NCBI GenBank assembly: GCA_014898415.1
Contig: RCTD01000012.1
Span: forward strand, 62,001-126,000
Reading direction: 5' to 3'
Origin: Stromatinia cepivora
Lineage: Eukaryota; Ascomycota; Leotiomycetes; Helotiales; Sclerotiniaceae
DNA: 64,000 bases
The notes beneath the pieces are model-generated. The model saw nothing but the letters and a program-made list of their open reading frames with translations, had not been told where the DNA came from and ran no database searches. Below are positions 23,258 to 35,597 of this stretch, in pieces. A program made the translations under genes and the position numbers. Position 1 is the first letter of the stretch. The number at the start of each line of letters is the position of its first letter.

Positions 23258-25296
23258 AGGGTATCTGGTTGTGAAATATGGATTGGAAATTGAAGAGTTT
23301 TATGGTGTCATTTCCGATATTGAAGATCCATAGACGAATGGAAGAATAGAAAGGGGTGGTAAGTACTAACGTCCATGTCCTTGTATAGCACAGAGGAAAA
23401 TACCAGGAATTAGAATACGATGATGAGGGCACTTGTATATAGATCGGATGAAACTATGACTACTACTGTATATCTTGATAATGATAATGCATTCATGACC
23501 AATAACGAAGTAGAAGTTTGAGAGATGGGATGAAGTAAGAGGGAAGTTAAGGTGCCAGGCTTCCATGGTTTTACCAAAGACCAAATGTGTGTATAGCGCC
23601 TGGACTTACGTCCCGGATGTTTGATCTGAAGTTTGGTTTGAGAATATGGATGGAATCAGATGAGGTGAGATGCTATAAGCGCTTTGTAAGTTGCCACCTC
23701 ATGCTCTTATTATCTGATAATTCTATGAGTGAGATTGAGAGTTGAGTCAGCAGATACCCAGGTGGTTCATGCATTTTGATATCTAGATATTTCTTCGTTA
23801 TTTTTGCTGCTTGTGAGGAAGTAGAGTGAGTGTACATATATTACCGGGGTACAAGTAAAGCATGAAAACCCTTTTCGTCTTAACGTTTTTGTACGAAAAG
23901 TAGAGTGATTTCATCCATTTAGTTAATTTGCTTTTTATAATGGAGATATATGATTTCTTCTTATTAATACTATTGGGTAGGAAGTATATCAACCATCAGT
24001 CTTTCAACGTTTCGCCAACAACACCAAGCTCGAGCGAGGAACCGTATGTAATGTCATCTCATACAGTTCTATCCTAAAAGACGCTATTCTAAAGCTTAAA
24101 ATAAGGATAGATTATAATTCCATAATTCCGCTGTCAATAACAAAAAATACTGGGTAAAGAAGGGGCGATTGACCACCATCATACAGAGATGCCGCTCAAT
24201 ACTTCAGATAGATTACGAATACTGCCCTGCCCTGCCCTGCCCTGCCCTGCCCAAATTACATTCCAAGATAGACGCGAACAAGTTTCAATAACAGTTGCAT
24301 CTGAACTTCTGCGACATCAACAAGTCAGATAAAATGCAAGGCATCGTGTCACAAAATTCAAATGGATGGCACAAGGTCACGTGTGATTACCCCAGACAGG
24401 GACTCCAGACATCGCTTGGAATCAGATCTTGATATCTGCGACAAGGCTCGTCCCATATCAAAGCCATCATATCAATTTCTCCAATCACGATTTGTCGTGC
24501 AAGCTTGAGGTCTAGATTCGATGAGACGGTTCAAGGAAGATCATGCTTTCGATGTGCCAGCTTTTGAAGGTGGTTCTTGACTTGAGGCGAATGTCCTGTC
24601 ATCTTTCATCTCATCTCTTCAGATATGTCAAATTTAGACCCTAGATGGTTGTTCAAATGGCCGTTGAAGGATCCTTTATTATTACTTGGGACCGTTAATG
24701 TAAAGATATGATATGGTGATACGGGAGCTATTTACCATGCAGGAACCGAACTGATCTGATATACCACAACCAATTGGGAGAGCGAGACCAATACTTCATC
24801 CAGACTTCAGATGCACATACAATGTGTTATAACGGGTAAGGATAATATTCAAAGTTTCTTTCATGGCGCTGTTTTCATCAAGCAGGATTCATCAGATGAA
24901 ATTGAAATCCTTGACCTTGTTTCCTTTCTCCCTGTGTGATCTACGGAGCAGCAAAATTCACAAGTGTGGAAACTCAGGGTGATAGAGGCAAGGTATACGA
25001 GCTGGTGTTCGACCTGATATTCGTTTGATCCAGATTTGATTAAATGATAAAGGCGGTAATGATTCAAGATATAAGGTCTGTCAAGCTGCTAAGTAAATGT
25101 TATTTTCCTCATCGCATCCGCGGCCTTTCTTTTAGCTTCATCTACATTCTTTTTCTTGTTCAGTTCTGATTTTAAATCTTGCAATCAATCTCATTTCAAT
25201 TGAGGCAGGTCCTTCTTTATATACTTGTTTTAGTCAATTATTATCTATCAACGACTTTTTCAATCTCTATCATCATCAACTCAATTCATCATCATC
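23258..25296. other. 2-kb spacer without a visible gene
   Basis: AT-rich sequence with a short (CCCTG)n tract near 24223-24252 and one TCACGTG near 24377. Small frames (for example 24861-25067, minus) show no family features. The right end, C/T-rich from about 25130, is probably the leader of the secreted protein gene. Confidence 0.5.
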
Positions 25297-26478
25297 ATGA
25301 AGTACGAAACCGCAACTCTCTTTATCGCCATTCTGAACTTGGTATCTGCTGCTCCCGTCGCAGAACCAAAGAACAAATTCAATCTCCCCACGACACCAAA
25401 GCGAATGCTAAGAGGTCGTGAAGTTCCTCAAGAACATTCCCACAACCGATTTCTTGATGGTGTCCGTGTTAACCTGAACATCAACAACCCAAAAAAAATC
25501 CAAGATCCAGTCTTTGGTCTCTTGGGTAATGCCGCTGCCATTACCGGAGCTGGATCTATCACCAACCCTGATTGTCTTCACCAAGCTACCGCCGATCAAG
25601 CTTTCACCAATGCTAAAGCTGCTAATAATGTCACCGGTATGGCTGATGCATTAATGTATGCTGCACTTGAGAGAAACACTGGATCAGTTGGTCTCGCATC
25701 TGTCATTTGCAATGAAACTGCCGTCAACCCTGAGATTCAAGCCGTTCAACAACATCAAGATCCTGCTTCACCAAATGCTGCCGCTACCAATAAAGCAGTT
25801 GTTCTTTCACTCGCCAAACAACTTGCTTCTATTGGGGCTGATCCTCAAGAAGCTCTTCTTTCGGGTACATTTGCACCTGGAACGATCGGTGATTCAACTG
25901 GTGCTGGTAATACTTGTGATACTGAAGATGATTCACCAGGTTGTATCTTCACTCAAAATCTTCTAGTTGATGATGCCACAGCCGACGAAATTACAGCAGC
26001 TGTTGCAGGAGTCTCAGCAAATTCTACTTCGACAGCTACTACTTCTACCTCGTCGAGTGACTCAAGTTCAGATGCGACAGGTCATGAATGTGCAGCTGCA
26101 ATAACAAGCACAATTACGGCTTCATCAGCGGTAGCAACAGACTCTTCCGCATCCGTCGCCGCAGCTTCAGCATCTTCTGCAACCAAAATCACAGCAACAG
26201 GAACAAACGTCCAAAAATTCACCGGTACTCTAGGTGGCACACCACCTCCAGTCATTTCCTCAGCAGGAGACCGTCCATTCTCAGTTAACGGCGATACTTT
26301 TGTAGGTGAAGGAGCTGCACTTCAAAGAAGTTGTAGCGTACAACATAATGCGTGTGCAAAGGCGGTTAATAGTGGGGAGTTGGAGGGAGGAGAGGAACAA
26401 TGTGAGACGCAGGAGACGGCTTGTAATGCTGCGAGTGGGGCGACGAAGATGTTGAGGAGACAGGCTGGGATGTTGTAG
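25297..26478 (+). CDS. Conserved secreted protein of unknown function
   Basis: A single-exon 393-aa protein with a clear signal peptide (cleavage probably after ...LNLVSAAP). The mature part starts with a Lys/Arg-rich pro-region-like stretch. An Ala/Asn-rich globular part (about 70-235) with paired cysteines follows: NPDCLHQATADQAF, ASVICNET, and NTCDTEDDSPGCIF. Then comes a Ser/Thr/Ala-rich, probably O-glycosylated linker (about 240-300). A C-terminal module FTGTLGGTPPPV...RPFSVNGDTF ends with RSCSVQHNACAKAVNSG and EEQCETQETACNAA. I recall this architecture from uncharacterised secreted proteins of many filamentous ascomycetes, but no function is known to me. No GPI signal is seen. A cell-wall or apoplastic location is likely. 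Confidence 0.8.
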   Translation: MKYETATLFIAILNLVSAAPVAEPKNKFNLPTTPKRMLRGREVPQEHSHNRFLDGVRVNLNINNPKKIQDPVFGLLGNAAAITGAGSITNPDCLHQATADQAFTNAKAANNVTGMADALMYAALERNTGSVGLASVICNETAVNPEIQAVQQHQDPASPNAAATNKAVVLSLAKQLASIGADPQEALLSGTFAPGTIGDSTGAGNTCDTEDDSPGCIFTQNLLVDDATADEITAAVAGVSANSTSTATTSTSSSDSSSDATGHECAAAITSTITASSAVATDSSASVAAASASSATKITATGTNVQKFTGTLGGTPPPVISSAGDRPFSVNGDTFVGEGAALQRSCSVQHNACAKAVNSGELEGGEEQCETQETACNAASGATKMLRRQAGML

Positions 26479-27932
26479 ATGGGTTTGGTTTGAGGTTTGG
26501 TGATGGACAGGGGAGATGGAGAGATGATGAGTGACATGTTGATTATGTGTGAAGGGACGAAGATGGATGAATATACACGAGATTCAAAAGAATATTAGCG
26601 GAGTGTAAGGAATTCTGGCAATTTATAAGGCGTTCAATATATAACAGTAAACAAGGGCATAGAGATATAAAATATATGCCAAATCCTCTCTCGAGAATAC
26701 CTCGACACTCTACACTGTGCGCTTAAGAATAACAATCCCATCAAACAAAAGTACCATTACGTATAAACTATAGATAAATAGATAGATAGATAGATGCAAA
26801 AAGACCTTCAGTCAGCCCATCTCAACGAGAGAAATATCCATCCATCCATCCATTCATTCATACATTCCAACGTATCTAGAATCTGGGATACGTATATATA
26901 ATAACTCTCTAATTAACCTTATGTATCTATCTCAAACAATCAATTTGATTGATAATTCTACATCATTTAATTCCGAAATTAGTGACTTGATGACTTCAGG
27001 AATCGGGATAATCATTTGATTTTTTCAGATCAAACCAAACCAAACCACAAACCATCATCATCTAACCATACCATACCATACCAATAACTATCTAACCTAA
27101 CCACAGCATAGCACCTAAACCTTTCATTTCATTTCATTTCATTTCCCCATCTCAGACTATCCATCCAGAATTTGTTCTCCCCGGAATTTGTTCTCTCCAA
27201 AAAGAAATACATACCATTCGCAACCTTTAATTCTCTTCCAGAGCGCTGGTCTAAATTATCAGATCAGATACGATCCTTGGATACCTACCTACCTAGCATT
27301 CATATCGGTATCCGTATCCGTATCCATATCCATATCCATATCCATATCCATATCCATATCCATATCCATATCCATATCCATATCCATATCCATATCCATA
27401 TCCATATCCATATCCATATCCATATCCATATCCATATCCATATCCATATCCATATCCATATCCATATCCTCTCATCTACATCTTCTCATCTACATCTTCT
27501 CATCTACATCTTCTCATCTACATCTTCTCATCTACATCCTCTCATCTCACTGACTGCAAAAAAATACAAATACAACTACAGAGCTTCGAATTTCTATTTA
27601 CTAGAATACTTATCTCCAAGTATCTACCGCATCAATACTTACAATGTAAGCTTAGGATAGTGATTTTTTAATCAAATACATATATATGATATCATTATAC
27701 GTGTTACTGATTTTTTAAAAAAGGGAATATATACAGAAGATTGAAGAGTTCATATCATTATAAGTCTTACCACATCACACCACGTAAACGCAAACATAAA
27801 CCATCGTACCCGTGTATCAAAAAAAATATGGTATCACCACTCACATCCCACTCTTTCAAACCATCCTTATATCGCGATGCACCGCTCCTGTTTCCGCGGT
27901 CTGTTCGACTTTCCTCTTAGCAGTAACATTAT
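26479..27932. other. Microsatellite-rich convergent spacer
   Basis: Between the secreted protein gene and the transporter 3' end. It contains (ATAG)n near 26770, (CCAT)n near 26838, (CCATA)n near 27065, (CATTT)n near 27122 and the long hexamer tract at 27303. The open frames at 27172-27660 come from the hexamer. No gene is seen. Confidence 0.6.
27303..27545. repeat. (CCATAT)n tract followed by a 15-bp tandem repeat
   Basis: About 27 units of CCATAT, starting as CCGTAT variants, run directly into five copies of TCTCATCTACATCTT (27470-27545). Both keep frames open as His/Ile, Ser/Ile or Tyr/Gly chains, without being coding. Confidence 0.95.
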
Positions 27933-29317
27933 CTAGACACTCCCACTACTCCCTTCACTTCCCTCTCTTTTCCTTCCTAAACTTTCCACTAACCCAAGAT
28001 CTAACTCTTTCGCAATTCCACTCCTCCCATTATTTCCCGAATTAGGAACTACATTCTTATTATGTTCAATGCCATAACCAGTTCCGGCTCCATCAATTGT
28101 AACCTGTCTTTGAATCGGACCGCCCTGTTCATAAACGGCCGTATTCGCACCCACGGTATCGAAATGGATGGGGACAGTTTCGTGAGCGAGGAAAAGATAC
28201 CAGTAGACACCACCACAGAAAACGCCGCCTCCGATGATGTTTCCAAGGAGAGAAGGGATCATCGACTTCCAGATGTAGTAGCTTACAGTGAGTGGTTTCG
28301 GTGCTCCGAGGAAGATGGCGAGAGGGATGAAGTACACTGAGGTTCAGGCGTTAGTGGCTTAAAAATAGGGCTGGCGCCAATGACTTGGCAGGGGAATTGT
28401 TCTTGGCGTATATCTTCATATGCACGACATGCGATATTGAAGAGATGATGGAATGAAAAATGGCAAGGAAATGGAATACGAACTGTTAGCAACGACGTGA
28501 TCAGTTCCCAATCCAACGAAACACATCACAGGGAACCACATTGCAACGATCTTGGAGAGCACTTCGCGGGAAGAAATGGCGAGGAATACGGCCATGCAGA
28601 CGAGCCAATTACCTGTGTATCATCGTAAGTAAAGGTTTCTCCATGGCTAATTTCCGAATGGAAATAAATTGTTACACTGGGGAGTATAAACGTACACAAG
28701 ATTGCCTTGAGGAAAATCTGATGCCATTCTGGAGTAACTGCTTTTCCCTTTGCAAAAGCAAGGGCTTCATCTTTGTATGCTCCAGCCTCGAATGTGCCAC
28801 CATCTATCGTTATATATTAGCATACTGCAATCATCAGTTCCTGTAAGCTGAGTAAATACTTACAACCTGTAAGAACCGCCATAAAAAACAATGCTCCTGC
28901 CAAATTTCCAAAGAAACTGACAAACCATGTCTTCAGAAGATCCAAAAAGCTACAACGTCGATGCAATAAAGCAACCACACTATACATGCAATAACTTGTG
29001 AACAAATCCGCCCCCGTAAGCACAACCATAATCAATCCAACAGGGAAGACCATCGCAGAGATGGTACGAATAAGACCTGGGGCATTTGTTTGAAACCATG
29101 GCGAGGTACTCGTGGACAAGGAAAGAGCGCATCCAAAAGAAATGAGACACCCTCCCATGAATGAGTTGATGAACATTTTATCAATTCTCATACGAGCCTT
29201 TTTGGCGCCGATGCGCGAGACGAGCTCGGTAGTCTGGTGGCGCGAAACATGTTAGGTGAAGTCTATGAAATTTCCAAATGCATATAAACTTGCCTGTGCG
29301 GGAGTAAAGGCATCCAT
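27933..29317 (-). CDS. Formate/nitrite transporter (FNT) family membrane protein
   Basis: A 344-aa channel-type transporter for small anions such as formate or nitrite. Exons: 29317-29294, 29233-28864, 28803-28696, 28612-28484 and 28336-27933. The first intron has a GC donor (CACAG|GCAAGT) and a normal CCAG end; the start [21 protein letters not shown], which it creates, matches the family N-terminus. Six membrane helices are visible: [93 protein letters not shown]; and [20 protein letters not shown]. Family signatures include GADLFTS, GNLAGA, the conserved ILCNWLVC and the GTDHVVANM stretch. The C-terminal ~60 residues are polar and Gly/Ser-rich. Which anion it moves is not shown. Confidence 0.9.
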
Positions 29318-32300
29318 GGCTCAAAAAATGTGACGCAAAAGCTTGTCGAGATGAAATGTGCTGAAACTGGAAAGCAAAAGAAACTTTTTCAAGGAGAAGC
29401 AAAACATTAAAAAGAAGATGGCCAAGACTTTTGAATAACGGCTGTCGGTCAAGATTGATTGTAAGATAAGACAAGGACCCATATCAAACTTCCTAAAGAG
29501 TACAGGGCTAAAAATCCTTAAATGGCACAGTTACATTGGTATAATAATGATTATGAAGCTTATTCCCACGTATTACCCCAGTAAAGAACAACTCCATTCG
29601 TTGAAAGTCTTGCCGACGGTAAAATACCCTAGTCATACCTGCGGAGAACCATGTTCATAGATGTTTTCAACTAACATTGGCTGAAATATCAAGTATTGAT
29701 CTTTTAATAGACCCTGAAGGCTTTTTGGGACTATTGAGAACTGTTGAAGGGTTGGTAATCAAGAAAATAGGTCATTTGGAAGTAATGAACCCAGGGAAAA
29801 CTCGCTAATGTGAAGGAGGTGAGAATTTCGATAGTAAATAGTGTGGGGGAAGATGATCGCAACAGCATAGTGCTTACTGTACTGCTGTGAAAGGCTCGAA
29901 GAAAGTGATAAGAATTTTGCTTCTGTACTCCGTAAAAACCGTATTGGTCCATCAACTGGTGGGGCGGAAAAGACATGATCGCTCTCCGATGTTTCCACGC
30001 ACTCGTCCCCATTACCTTGCCAGCCAAAGTTCCACTATGTTGCCGAATTGAACGATGTACATATCATCAATCTCGGCTCCCATTCGATATTTGGAAGTGT
30101 CCACTGAAAGTCAAAGAACTGTCCATGATGCTCACAGTTCAACGGTTCAACTGGCTGCAATTCTTGAAGAACCCCTGAGTTCTCATTTGTTCGTATCTGG
30201 TAATCGAAATATCTTGTGCGGGTTCAATTCCGCCTGTTTATCCGTCCTACTGCTGCAACACTCCACTTATATATGGGCCACTATTCTCCTTGTAGTTTAC
30301 CATTTTGTGTTATGTGCTTAACAGTGGAGTGTTGCAGACTTTCTGGCAGCACGAAGTAGCTATGCACCATGCGGTCGACAACGGTGGCCTTTTCATATCA
30401 GGTAACTATTTACCTGGCATGCAGAAAAATGATGCTTGAATTCCCAAGGAGACGGATATGACTGCTCTTGTTATGCAATACCACCTTGACATGCAATCCA
30501 CACCGGTGAGTGATCTTGCCACCGCAGTTTATTTTGTTCAAGGGTTGGCGGTACTACGTATAGTAAATGCAAATTTGGAGTTGTCTGTCGGACATTCATT
30601 CTTAAAGCACATCAGCTCCGAAATTCGTGAGAGTAACGCGGTGAAGATCGAGTGAAGAGTTTCGTAATTCGCGTTTCTTTCATCTTATTAAAGTGTATAG
30701 CCTTGTTATGCTGTCGAATGCAAATCCATACATCCAGCACACAGCACACGATATCCGCCAGGTTGAGCCAGGGCTTCTTTCAGGTAAAAGCGCCTTTCGA
30801 ATAAGTTTGTAGAGAGCATTGAATTGAAGGAGTATTGATTCGGCAGTTGAAAAGGCTCGCAGTGAAACATTCTATCTAAATTATGCGGATCGAATAAATA
30901 ATGAGGTGGAAAGATTTGCAGGAACTCCTATTAAGTTAATATCGTTGTGCGCATCGATATCTAAGAACTGTCAGTGATAATGTTTGAAGCTCTACATAGC
31001 ACGAAGGATGTCTGCGAAGCTGTTAGATCCTCTCATACCTTCATACCTTTATATCTTTATACAATTTCCAGGAAAAAGTAACATTGTTAGTTGTCTCGGG
31101 TTTGCTTCGACTCTTATGTTTTGTTTATTGCAATGTTTTGATTGAAATGAACTTTATTCTAGTGATTTGAATTATAATTCCGAATCCCGAATGCCGAATG
31201 TTAATGGAGATGGAGATGGAAAGGGAGAGCTTGGGCCAGAGGTTTATGATAACCTTCGATATCACCGAATCATTCACATTCGAGCCTTTCTATACCTAAT
31301 ATCATAGACATCATAGAAAAAGACATCATAAAAAATTCATCTGAGTTGATGAAATATGTGAGAATATCCATACTAAACGTGATGTTCGAATACAATTGAA
31401 TGTTTATGGCTTACAACCTTCTAGCCTCAGTGGGAGACATGACTACCAATAGTTCGGATAGCTGTCCGAGAAGAAGAGTTTCTGAACATCGGGATTGATT
31501 ATCTTTGCTGAAAATGTTTGGAAAAGCCATCCTTATGGTTTGACAGCTGCTCAAACATTGAAAGCTTTCAGGTCTGGGGGCAGTAGACTACACAAGTCGA
31601 GTCCAAACTAAGCACTTCGAGATGTTTGAAACTACCTTCTAAGTATTAGTTGTACTTGGGAAGTAGTGACATAACATACGGAGTACGTCATGCTAAATCA
31701 TTCCTTTAAAGGTATAATATATTACTTTCCAAACTTCTCAACGATTCTATCAAACGTTGGCATGGCATAGTCAATTTTGAGTGCATCTCAGACACTGAAG
31801 CAATCATGATCCTTGACTGGGTTAAGGAATGAAAGAGAGAAAGAGAACGCTTGAAGTTGATTCCGTTATCATAGAGAGATTGGTTGGGTTACATATCACT
31901 TATTAAAGCAGGTTGGAGACGTTGGGTTGGAGATCACTCGTTCAAGCTGGCTAGAGACGTTGGGTCTGTGTCGTATTGAATATGGATCAAGAGATATGAG
32001 TTGGGGGCTAGTTTCCATCTTACTATCTATCTTTCATCCACTTTTGAGTTCGTCCCTTCAACTTTTGTGCGTTTCAAAGTATATTCCACCGGTACTCACT
32101 ACCATTATCAAAACCCCACCTTCTTTGACGGCGGTATCCGCACCGCCAAGCACCTCCCACCTTCCATATAAGGTAATTGAATATAAGCAGCCAAGAACAT
32201 GCGCCGGAATGATTTGCGCTTATCAAGTTTATCTTCAATATTTTGGAGACAATGTTCCTGTCCTAAGTAAGGGTTCTTGAAGCCCTTATATGCGCCAAGA

Positions 32301-32697
32301 ATCGGTATTGAGTTTTGGACTCAAGTTCCTGCTTTAAGAAGCTTAACACCATTGTGAAGATTGTGATACTCTCGAGTGTGTGGGTGACATTTGATGTGAT
32401 AGGATAAAGGAAAGATGTATTTGGGGAAAGTTAAATCGTGGTATGGATGGAGCGGATGGGATAGAGACTGTGTGTGAAGGTGATTGGAAATGCTTCATTC
32501 TAATAAAGGAATCAAAGTGAATGCGGACGTATTCGCGTGACACCGGCCCCAGAGATTAAGATGGAGATGTCTTGATATATCTTCTTGTTCTAATCAATAA
32601 AATTACTTATAAGAACAGCACATTGCCATCTCATCTTCTCTTCACCACTTTTCAGAAAAAAATTCGAGAATACTGCATAGTCAAACTTCATCTCATC
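29318..32697. other. 3.4-kb spacer with a hairpin and a possible coding relic
   Basis: No intact gene. The left part is the transporter promoter. A perfect inverted repeat sits at 30253-30337. Between about 30337 and 30655 two stretches read as protein-like (FWQHEVAMHHAVDNGGLFI; VNANLELSVGHSFLKHIS) in different frames, perhaps remains of a gene. The right 400 bp is the nuclease promoter. The rest shows nothing. Confidence 0.5.
30253..30337. repeat. 15-bp perfect inverted repeat (hairpin or minimal TIR element)
   Basis: CTGCAACACTCCACT at 30253-30267 is repeated as its exact reverse complement at 30323-30337, with 55 bp between. The arms could form a hairpin, or be the ends of a very small TIR element. 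No target-site duplication is clear. Confidence 0.75.
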
Positions 32698-33648
32698 ATG
32701 CTTCAAAGTCTTCTCCTCAGCGTTCTAGCAACAGGACTCCTCGTCCATGCCACTCCTGTTCCCGCACCAACGGGCGTACCAACCGCTTCTACTGCTAATA
32801 CCGAACTTGCTGCTTTGACTGTTGCTGCGGCTGGAAGTCAAGATGGTTATGCTAGGGATTTATTTCCTACTGTATGTTTTCCTGTTCATTCTGTCATCTC
32901 ATCTCACCTCGTCTCGTCTCTTTCACTCCCACTCCTACTCTCCAACCCTACACTTTCCTGCCCTCGCACCTTCTTTCCTCCTCTACATCCACTTAAAAAA
33001 ACCCTAACACTCCCCTCCTCATCTAGTGGAACACTATCTCTGGCACTTGCAACACACGCGAAACAGTCATCAAACGCGACGGTACCAACGTCGTCGTCAA
33101 TTCAGCCTGTGCAGCCACATCAGGAAGCGTACGCATCTCCCCATTTGCCCTTTCCTCACCCTCCCTTCCTTCCTTCTTCCATTACCCCTAACTCCCCATA
33201 CCCATTCATCATCACCAAATCCCACTAATACCCCTCCCTCAGTGGACATCCCCCTACGACGGCGCCACCTGGACCTCCGCCTCAGACCTCGACATCGACC
33301 ACCTCGTCCCCCTAAGCAACGCCTGGAAAGCCGGCGCCTCAGCCTGGACAACTGCTCAACGCCAAGCTTTTGCTAATGATCTTGTAAACCCGCAATTATT
33401 GGCTGTGACCGATAGGGTTAATGAGAGTAAAGGGGATCGAGGACCCGAGGAATGGAAACCCAGTTTGAGTAAGTTTTATTTTTTGGAGTTGGAGGTGATG
33501 GTGATGGTGAATGATAAATGCTAATTGATGAATAGCTTCTTATTGGTGTACATATGCCGAAATGTGGATTAAGGTTAAGTATGTCTATGGTCTTACAATC
33601 ACGAGTGAGGAGAAAGCGGCGTTGGTTACTATGATGGATACTTGTTGA
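32698..33648 (+). CDS. Secreted HNH-type nuclease, DUF1524 family
   Basis: A predicted 204-aa extracellular nuclease. Exons: 32698-32871, 33027-33128, 33243-33468 and 33536-33648, all in frame. The signal peptide is MLQSLLLSVLATGLLVHATP. The DUF1524 core is clear: CNTRETVIKRDG, then WTSASDLDIDHLVPLSNAW with the catalytic Asp-His pair at about 111-112, then NPQLLAVTDRVNESKGDRGPEEW, which supplies the Asn/Lys part of the HNH fold. WCTYAEMWIKVKYVYGLTIT near the end is also family-typical. Four Cys of the mature protein could form disulphides (CNTR, SACAA, YWCTY, DTC). Secreted members may scavenge nucleic acids as phosphate or nitrogen source, or act on competitors; nothing here decides. An upstream in-frame ATG at 32572 would bury the signal peptide and is unlikely. 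Confidence 0.88.
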
Positions 33649-34084
33649 TGGATGGCACTTACTCTCTCGGTTAAATGAAGGGGTTATATGTGATGGATGA
33701 GATGGAATGGGATAGGTAGCGTAGGGGGATGATGTTATTGGGATGATAGATAGGAGTTATGATGTTGATGTTGAATATTTAAAGTCCAGTTCCGAGTAAG
33801 TGGATCTCCTGAGGGATGAAAACTCAAGGCGTGACTCACGAGATAGCGTAGCGATGATTGTATATAAATTGATATATACAGATATTATAGTTGCATATTT
33901 GATATAATTCACTCATCAGACGTCATGGTGATGTGAATTGTGCATAAAAATTTCAATTTCATGGCTAAATTATGAATAAGTTACATATTGCTAAAATACA
34001 CGCTTCTCATCATCATCCTCCTCATCACATCAACTCCTCCTTCCATTAAACATTCCTTCCCTCATTCATTCATTCATTCATTCC
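33649..34084. other. Convergent 3' region
   Basis: Between the nuclease and alcohol dehydrogenase stop codons. It contains a short (CATT)n tract at about 34064-34083 and AT-rich sequence. No gene is seen. Confidence 0.55.
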
Positions 34085-35597
34085 TCATTGCTTATAAGTC
34101 GTAAGATCGGGACTACCCGGAGCCGGCGGCTTCGAAAACTTCGTCTGCACAAAAACCTTCTGCATCCCATCTTCCTTCTTCTCAAACTTATAATAAACAT
34201 CATCCAGTTCATCCAACAAGACGCGATGAGAAACCATTTGCAAAGGATCAAATTCATTCTTCTCAATCATGTGGAGAAGTTTCTCCCAGTACATATGTAC
34301 GGGAGCTTGTCCGTTACCGATAAGCCGAATACCGCGTTCCATCAAACTTCCAATGTTGAAATGGTTGGTGTAGCCCACATAGACGCCCGTGATGCCGCAG
34401 CGACCGAAGTTCTTTACAGAGGTGATCATTTCGTTGATGATTTCTGAGGTGTCGGTTTCCATTCCTAGGAGTATTTCGAAGTAATGCGCCCAGCCTCTGG
34501 CATATTCACCTGCTACGCATTCAAGAGCGACATCGGGTCCGCGTGGAACAATCTCTCTGAGTTTGGTGGTGACGGATGTTCCTCGGGGAAGTTTGGAGTA
34601 GTCGAGTGTTTCGACTTTGGGGATTTTGGACTGGACGTAATCTAATCTCCAGTTGCTGTCGATCATGATGACTCGTGATGCACCGTTCAAAAAGGCAAAT
34701 TCGGCACACATTTGTCCAATTGGGCCTAAATATTGTTAGAATGAATGATGGATTTTCGTTGCGAAATACTTACCGGCACCCCAAATAGCGACCACATCTC
34801 CGTTTTCGACTCCGGTATCGACGACGCAGTTCCATGATGTAGAAAGGACATCTGATAAGAAAAGACCTTTCTCATCTGGAACATTTTGTGGAAGTTTAAG
34901 AAGATTGACATCTCCGTATGGAACTCTGACATATTCTGCTTGACCACCTGCAAATCCACCCGTGAAATGAGAATATCCAAACATTCCAGCCGTTCTCGCT
35001 CCATACTGTCGCAACATTAGTATCTGATGTGTTTCGACGATGAGAAGAAACATACCATTCCATTCTCAAGGGTATTACTATTCGTCTTTTCACATTGCGA
35101 CGATTGTTTCTTCTGACAATAGTAACACTCACCACAAGCAATCTGGAAACTGGCAACCACACGGTCACCTTTGTTTAAATTCTTGACACCTGGTCCCATA
35201 GATTCCACCTCACCACAAAATTCATGACCGAGGATATCTCCCTTCTCTAACTCTACAACAGAGCCGTGAAGTAAATGGAGATCACTACCACACACTGTAC
35301 TTCCGGTGACTTTGAGAATTACATCTCTATCCTCGACAACTCTTGGCTTTGGTACTTCCTCTATTCATAGAAAGTATATTAGCTATGCGAGGATGACGGT
35401 GACACAGTCGACTAAAGAGACTTACGCATCTTAACAGTATTCTTTCCCATCCAACATAAAGCTTTCATAGTCTCACCACTTGGATCCGCATACTTTTGAC
35501 GATCCCGAGCTGGATTTGTCACATCTTGCTCAGTGGTAGCATTGGAATCATGACCAATAACTTTCTCTAAAAGAGCTGCTGCTTGAGTAAATGCCAT
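34085..35597 (-). CDS. Zinc-dependent alcohol dehydrogenase (MDR superfamily)
   Basis: A 449-aa NAD(P)-dependent medium-chain dehydrogenase. Exons: 35597-35426, 35360-35056, 35005-34774 and 34725-34085, all in frame. Catalytic-zinc ligands are seen in VCGSDLH and GHEFCG. The structural zinc site has four Cys in CGECYYCQKKQSSQC. The Rossmann motif WGAGPIGQMCAEFA lies after the zinc lobe and is split by intron 3. The long form with an N-terminal extension (about 45 residues before KALCWMG) and VYVGYTNHFNIGSLMERG resembles the glutathione-independent formaldehyde dehydrogenase/threonine-dehydrogenase-like branch, in which fungal members are common. The physiological alcohol or aldehyde is unknown. 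No targeting signal stands out; the N-terminus is polar and helical. Confidence 0.9.

Noticed and set aside
27172..27660. ORFs of His-Ile, Ser-Ile and Tyr-Gly repeats
   Set aside because: They are created by the CCATAT tract in three frames.
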